From NCBI GenBank assembly GCA_035653595.1, contig DASRBO010000038.1, forward strand, positions 1 through 64,000: 64,000 nt of DNA. The letters run 5' to 3'. This stretch comes from DASRBO01 sp035653595. GTDB lineage: Bacteria > Actinomycetota > Acidimicrobiia > Acidimicrobiales > JAJPHE01. A model generated the notes under the pieces. The model saw only the letters and a program-made list of their open reading frames with translations. It searched no databases and had not been told where the DNA came from. Shown here piece by piece: positions 61,763-64,000 of this stretch. The translations under genes were made by a program, and so were the position numbers. How positions within the stretch are numbered: the first letter of the stretch is position 1; the number at the start of each line of letters is the position of its first letter.

Positions 61763-62717
61763 GGGGCACCCGGCCGGTGCGGCGCACCCACTCGGCCTCC
61801 CAGGCCGACTCGTCCTGGCGGGCCCGGACCGACCCCACCCCGCCCGCAGCGGACGCCCTGGCGGCCCGGGCCTCGGCCCGCGACTCGGCCGCCAGCCACC
61901 GCCAGGCCAGCAGGCCGGCGGGCATAAGGGTGAGCATCATCGCCCCGATCCAGAAGACCTCGCCTCCGGCGTGCACATCGGCCAGTGTGTGCTGGGGGGC
62001 GATGGTCTGGCGGGAGCTCATGAGGGCGATGGCCAGGAACGACTCGAAGGGCATGCCCAGGCCCAGGGCGGCCAGCCGGATGCCGGGGTGCAGGGCCTTC
62101 GGCATGCGATCGGCCCCGGACACCGGCCACCAGAACAGGCAGCCAAGCATGAACAGCACCAGGTGGCTGGCGTCGTGCGCCAGGGGGTGCCGGAGCGAGT
62201 AGGGGTAGAAGGACGACTCCATGTCCACCCACATGGAGACGTAGAACAGGCAGCCGGCGACCAGAGGCGAGCTCAGCACCGCCATCGGAGGGCTGTGCAG
62301 GACGGCCAGCAGACGGGTCTGGGTGTAGCGGCGGGCCGCCTGCAGGGCCAGGGTGATCGGCGCTCCCAGGGCCAGCAGCGGCGGGGCCAGCATCATGATC
62401 AGCAGGTGCTGGACCACGTGGACGGCGAAGACCGAGTCGCCATAGGACGCCAGCCCCGAGACCACGGCCACGAACAGCACCACCAGACCGCCCAGGAACG
62501 CCGCCGTGCGCCCGGCCGGCCAGGGCCGGCCCCGGCGGGCCAACCGGGCGACCCCCCACAGGTAGAGGACGCCCGACAGGACCTGCAGACCCAGGGCGAG
62601 GTCGGCGCTCCAGGCACCCAACTGGAACCCCACCAGAACGTGGTGGAGCTGGACAGGGGGGGAGATGGCGTCGGCCACGACCACCGCCGGTCCAGAGGGC
62701 CCAACGCCGACAGACAT
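61689..62717 (-). CDS. CtaG-family cytochrome c oxidase assembly protein
   Basis: A 342-residue integral membrane protein with about seven helices. Family features are the histidine-containing segments VHVVQHLLIMMLAPPLLALG and HDASHLVLFMLGCLFWWPV, and PPVQLHHVL near the start. This caa3_CtaG family helps insert copper into cytochrome c oxidase in Gram-positive bacteria. A cytoplasmic, charged C-terminus of about 70 residues is unusual in length and its coding sequence overlaps that of the convergent helicase. The ATG has a TAGATT -10 box 9 nt upstream, so the leader would be only a few nt. No other oxidase genes lie in the window. Confidence 0.88.
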   Translation of the reverse strand: MSVGVGPSGPAVVVADAISPPVQLHHVLVGFQLGAWSADLALGLQVLSGVLYLWGVARLARRGRPWPAGRTAAFLGGLVVLFVAVVSGLASYGDSVFAVHVVQHLLIMMLAPPLLALGAPITLALQAARRYTQTRLLAVLHSPPMAVLSSPLVAGCLFYVSMWVDMESSFYPYSLRHPLAHDASHLVLFMLGCLFWWPVSGADRMPKALHPGIRLAALGLGMPFESFLAIALMSSRQTIAPQHTLADVHAGGEVFWIGAMMLTLMPAGLLAWRWLAAESRAEARAARASAAGGVGSVRARQDESAWEAEWVRRTGRVPPTVVEAESAWAPDAAAGPAPGRRG

Positions 62718-62898
62718 CCTGGGCCGAATCTACGGGCGGCCGCCGGATACGCTCCAGTCGGCCTGGGCCGGAGGGCCCGAAACGGGAACCTCGGCGCTCC
62801 CCTTTCGTCGGCACCCCGATCTGCTGAGGCGGTGAGCCGCCAGGAGGGACGCAGTGTGGCCGGGTGGAGGCATCCCTTTGCGAAATCGCCTACCAGCC

Positions 62899-64000
62899 CT
62901 AGAAGACGTCGATGGTCGCAGTACCAAATACGGCTGAATTGGCTGTGTCGGAGGCGGTGATCGTCTGCGGGCCCGGGGTGATCAGTGTCGCTCCGCCCTG
63001 GAACGTGTGGACACCTGCGTCCGTGGTCGGATCGAAGGTGTAGTCCGGGGGGAGCGTCGCCTGGGCGTCTGAGCTGGTGAAGGTCACCGTCCCGCCGTAG
63101 CCGCTGGCAACGTTCCCGTAGGCGTCCAGGGCCGTGACGGTCAGGCTGAACGGCACGCCGGTGGCGGCACTGGCCGGAGCCGAGATGCTCAGGTGTGTCG
63201 CAGAGCTGGGCCGAACCAAGGCCGGATCGGACGTGCCCGTGATGGAGGCGTCAACCGTATCGGTGGCGGTGATGGTCTGGTTCCCCGCGGTTCGGAGGAT
63301 GAAGGTGTTCGAAAAGACCTTGCCTCCGCCGTCACCCGGTTGGAACGTGTAGTCGCCGGCGAGAGTCGCCTGAGGGTCAGTACTACTGAAATGCACTGTG
63401 CCCGCATATCCCGATGCCTGGTTCCCGTAGGCGTCGAGAGCGCGGACGTGTACCGCCATGATCCGCTGCCCGGCGTTGGCGCCGCCGAGGATGACCACTG
63501 ACATCTGCGTCGCAGGTCCCGGCGCCACCGTTGTACCGGCAGTGGTCCCGGTGACAGTGGGATCAGCCGTGTCGGTCGCGCTGATGGTCTGGGACCCCGA
63601 TGATCGCAGGACGGCGGCGTTGGTGAACGCATGGACGCCAGCGTCCGTACTCGGATCGAAGGTGTAGTCGGGCGGGAGCGATGCCTGATTGTCCGAGCTC
63701 GTGAAGGTAATCGTCTGGGCGTACGACGTGGCCGTGTTGCCGTACGGGTCAAGGGCCGTCACCGTCACACTGACCGCATCACCGGCGTTGGTGGTAGCCG
63801 GTGCGGACAGGTCGAAATGAGAAGCCGGTGCCGGTGCTACCGATATTGGCGGGGTGGAGCCTGCTAGAGGGTTGACGGTATCGGCGCCACTGATCGTCTG
63901 GCTCCCTGCCGTCTTGAGCATCGCACCGGCTGCGAAGGTATGAATGCCGTGATCGGTCCCTTGAAAGGCGTAGTCGGCCGGCAGGCTTGCCTGGGTATCC
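62899..64000 (-). CDS. Repeat-rich surface protein with Ig-like domains (5' end outside window)
   Basis: The frame is open to the right edge, so only the C-terminal 366 or so residues are seen. It consists of repeats of about 102-105 residues, four of which show the same core: TVTALDAYGN, then GTVTFTSSD, DAQATLPPDYTF, GVHTF and QTITASDT. The core recurs near 63041, 63350, 63665 and 63971 on the minus strand. These are beta-sandwich Ig-like (Big/invasin-like) domains of secreted or wall-associated adhesins and large cell-surface proteins. No sorting signal or membrane anchor follows the last repeat, which ends in FGTATIDVF. It is somewhat less GC-rich than its neighbours, which could mean transfer or relaxed selection. 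Confidence 0.85.
   Translation of the reverse strand, partial: DTQASLPADYAFQGTDHGIHTFAAGAMLKTAGSQTISGADTVNPLAGSTPPISVAPAPASHFDLSAPATTNAGDAVSVTVTALDPYGNTATSYAQTITFTSSDNQASLPPDYTFDPSTDAGVHAFTNAAVLRSSGSQTISATDTADPTVTGTTAGTTVAPGPATQMSVVILGGANAGQRIMAVHVRALDAYGNQASGYAGTVHFSSTDPQATLAGDYTFQPGDGGGKVFSNTFILRTAGNQTITATDTVDASITGTSDPALVRPSSATHLSISAPASAATGVPFSLTVTALDAYGNVASGYGGTVTFTSSDAQATLPPDYTFDPTTDAGVHTFQGGATLITPGPQTITASDTANSAVFGTATIDVF

Overview
The window is about 64 kb of very GC-rich, gene-dense DNA, almost certainly chromosomal and from an Actinomycetota. Evidence for this: GTG and TTG starts are frequent, many genes overlap by 4 nt (ATGA/GTGA/TTGA), and at least eight genes have a TANNNT -10 box only 6-7 nt before the start codon, the leaderless layout common in Actinobacteria. 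Several genes are typical of the phylum: a MarP-like CvpA-protease, GAF-ANTAR and BTAD regulators, a DUF2786/HExxH pair, and a GH15 trehalase/glucoamylase. The mix would suit Acidimicrobiia or a related deep lineage, but that placement is inference. I see no tRNA, rRNA, IS element, prophage or CRISPR array. The two ends cut genes: an unidentified protein at the left and a repeat-rich surface protein at the right.

Layout. 0.6-7.3 kb: esterase, PadR regulator with a palindromic operator, ABC/FtsX exporter, PhyH-type dioxygenase, conserved coiled-coil protein. 7.4-9.7 kb: relic of a LysR gene, small membrane protein, Ser/Thr kinase, cupredoxin lipoprotein. 9.7-13.7 kb (minus): GH15 enzyme, glucose-dehydrogenase-like enzyme and metallo-beta-lactamase-fold hydrolase, apparently an operon. 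13.7-15.6 kb: inorganic pyrophosphatase coupled to a GGDEF-EAL protein. 15.7-20.8 kb: MarP-like protease, beta-propeller lipoprotein, DEAD-box helicase, fatty acid hydroxylase, dienelactone hydrolase. 20.8-24 kb (minus): DUF2786 protein, HExxH metalloprotein and Eco57I-like DNA methylase. 24-28.9 kb: two divergent MFS transporters, a GT4 glycosyltransferase and a nucleotidyltransferase. 29-34.9 kb: HiPIP-like mini-protein, fused FAD/Fe-S oxidoreductase, TPP enzyme, DUF1992 protein. 35-43.9 kb: complete recCBD operon. 44-51.4 kb: PAS-GGDEF cyclase, frameshifted double CoA-transferase, solitary beta-class methyltransferase, quinone-oxidoreductase-like protein, EAL phosphodiesterase. 51.6-57.2 kb: BTAD/AAA regulator coupled to a permuted papain-like hydrolase, APH-type kinase, small protein. 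57.6-62.7 kb: GAF-ANTAR regulator, PAS-GGDEF-histidine kinase hybrid, second DEAD-box helicase, CtaG-like protein. 62.9 kb to the end: repeat protein.

How the genes work together. Four proteins make or degrade c-di-GMP, and all three GGDEF domains keep the RxxD inhibitory site. One cyclase is coupled to pyrophosphatase, which removes the by-product PPi. The GH15-dehydrogenase-MBL set could release glucose, oxidise it to the lactone and open the lactone. The FAD/Fe-S oxidoreductase and TPP enzyme look like a 2-hydroxyacid-to-pyruvate-to-acetate (or acetyl) route. The best candidates for an undescribed system are the DUF2786-HExxH-methylase operon and the single-chain GGDEF-histidine kinase.
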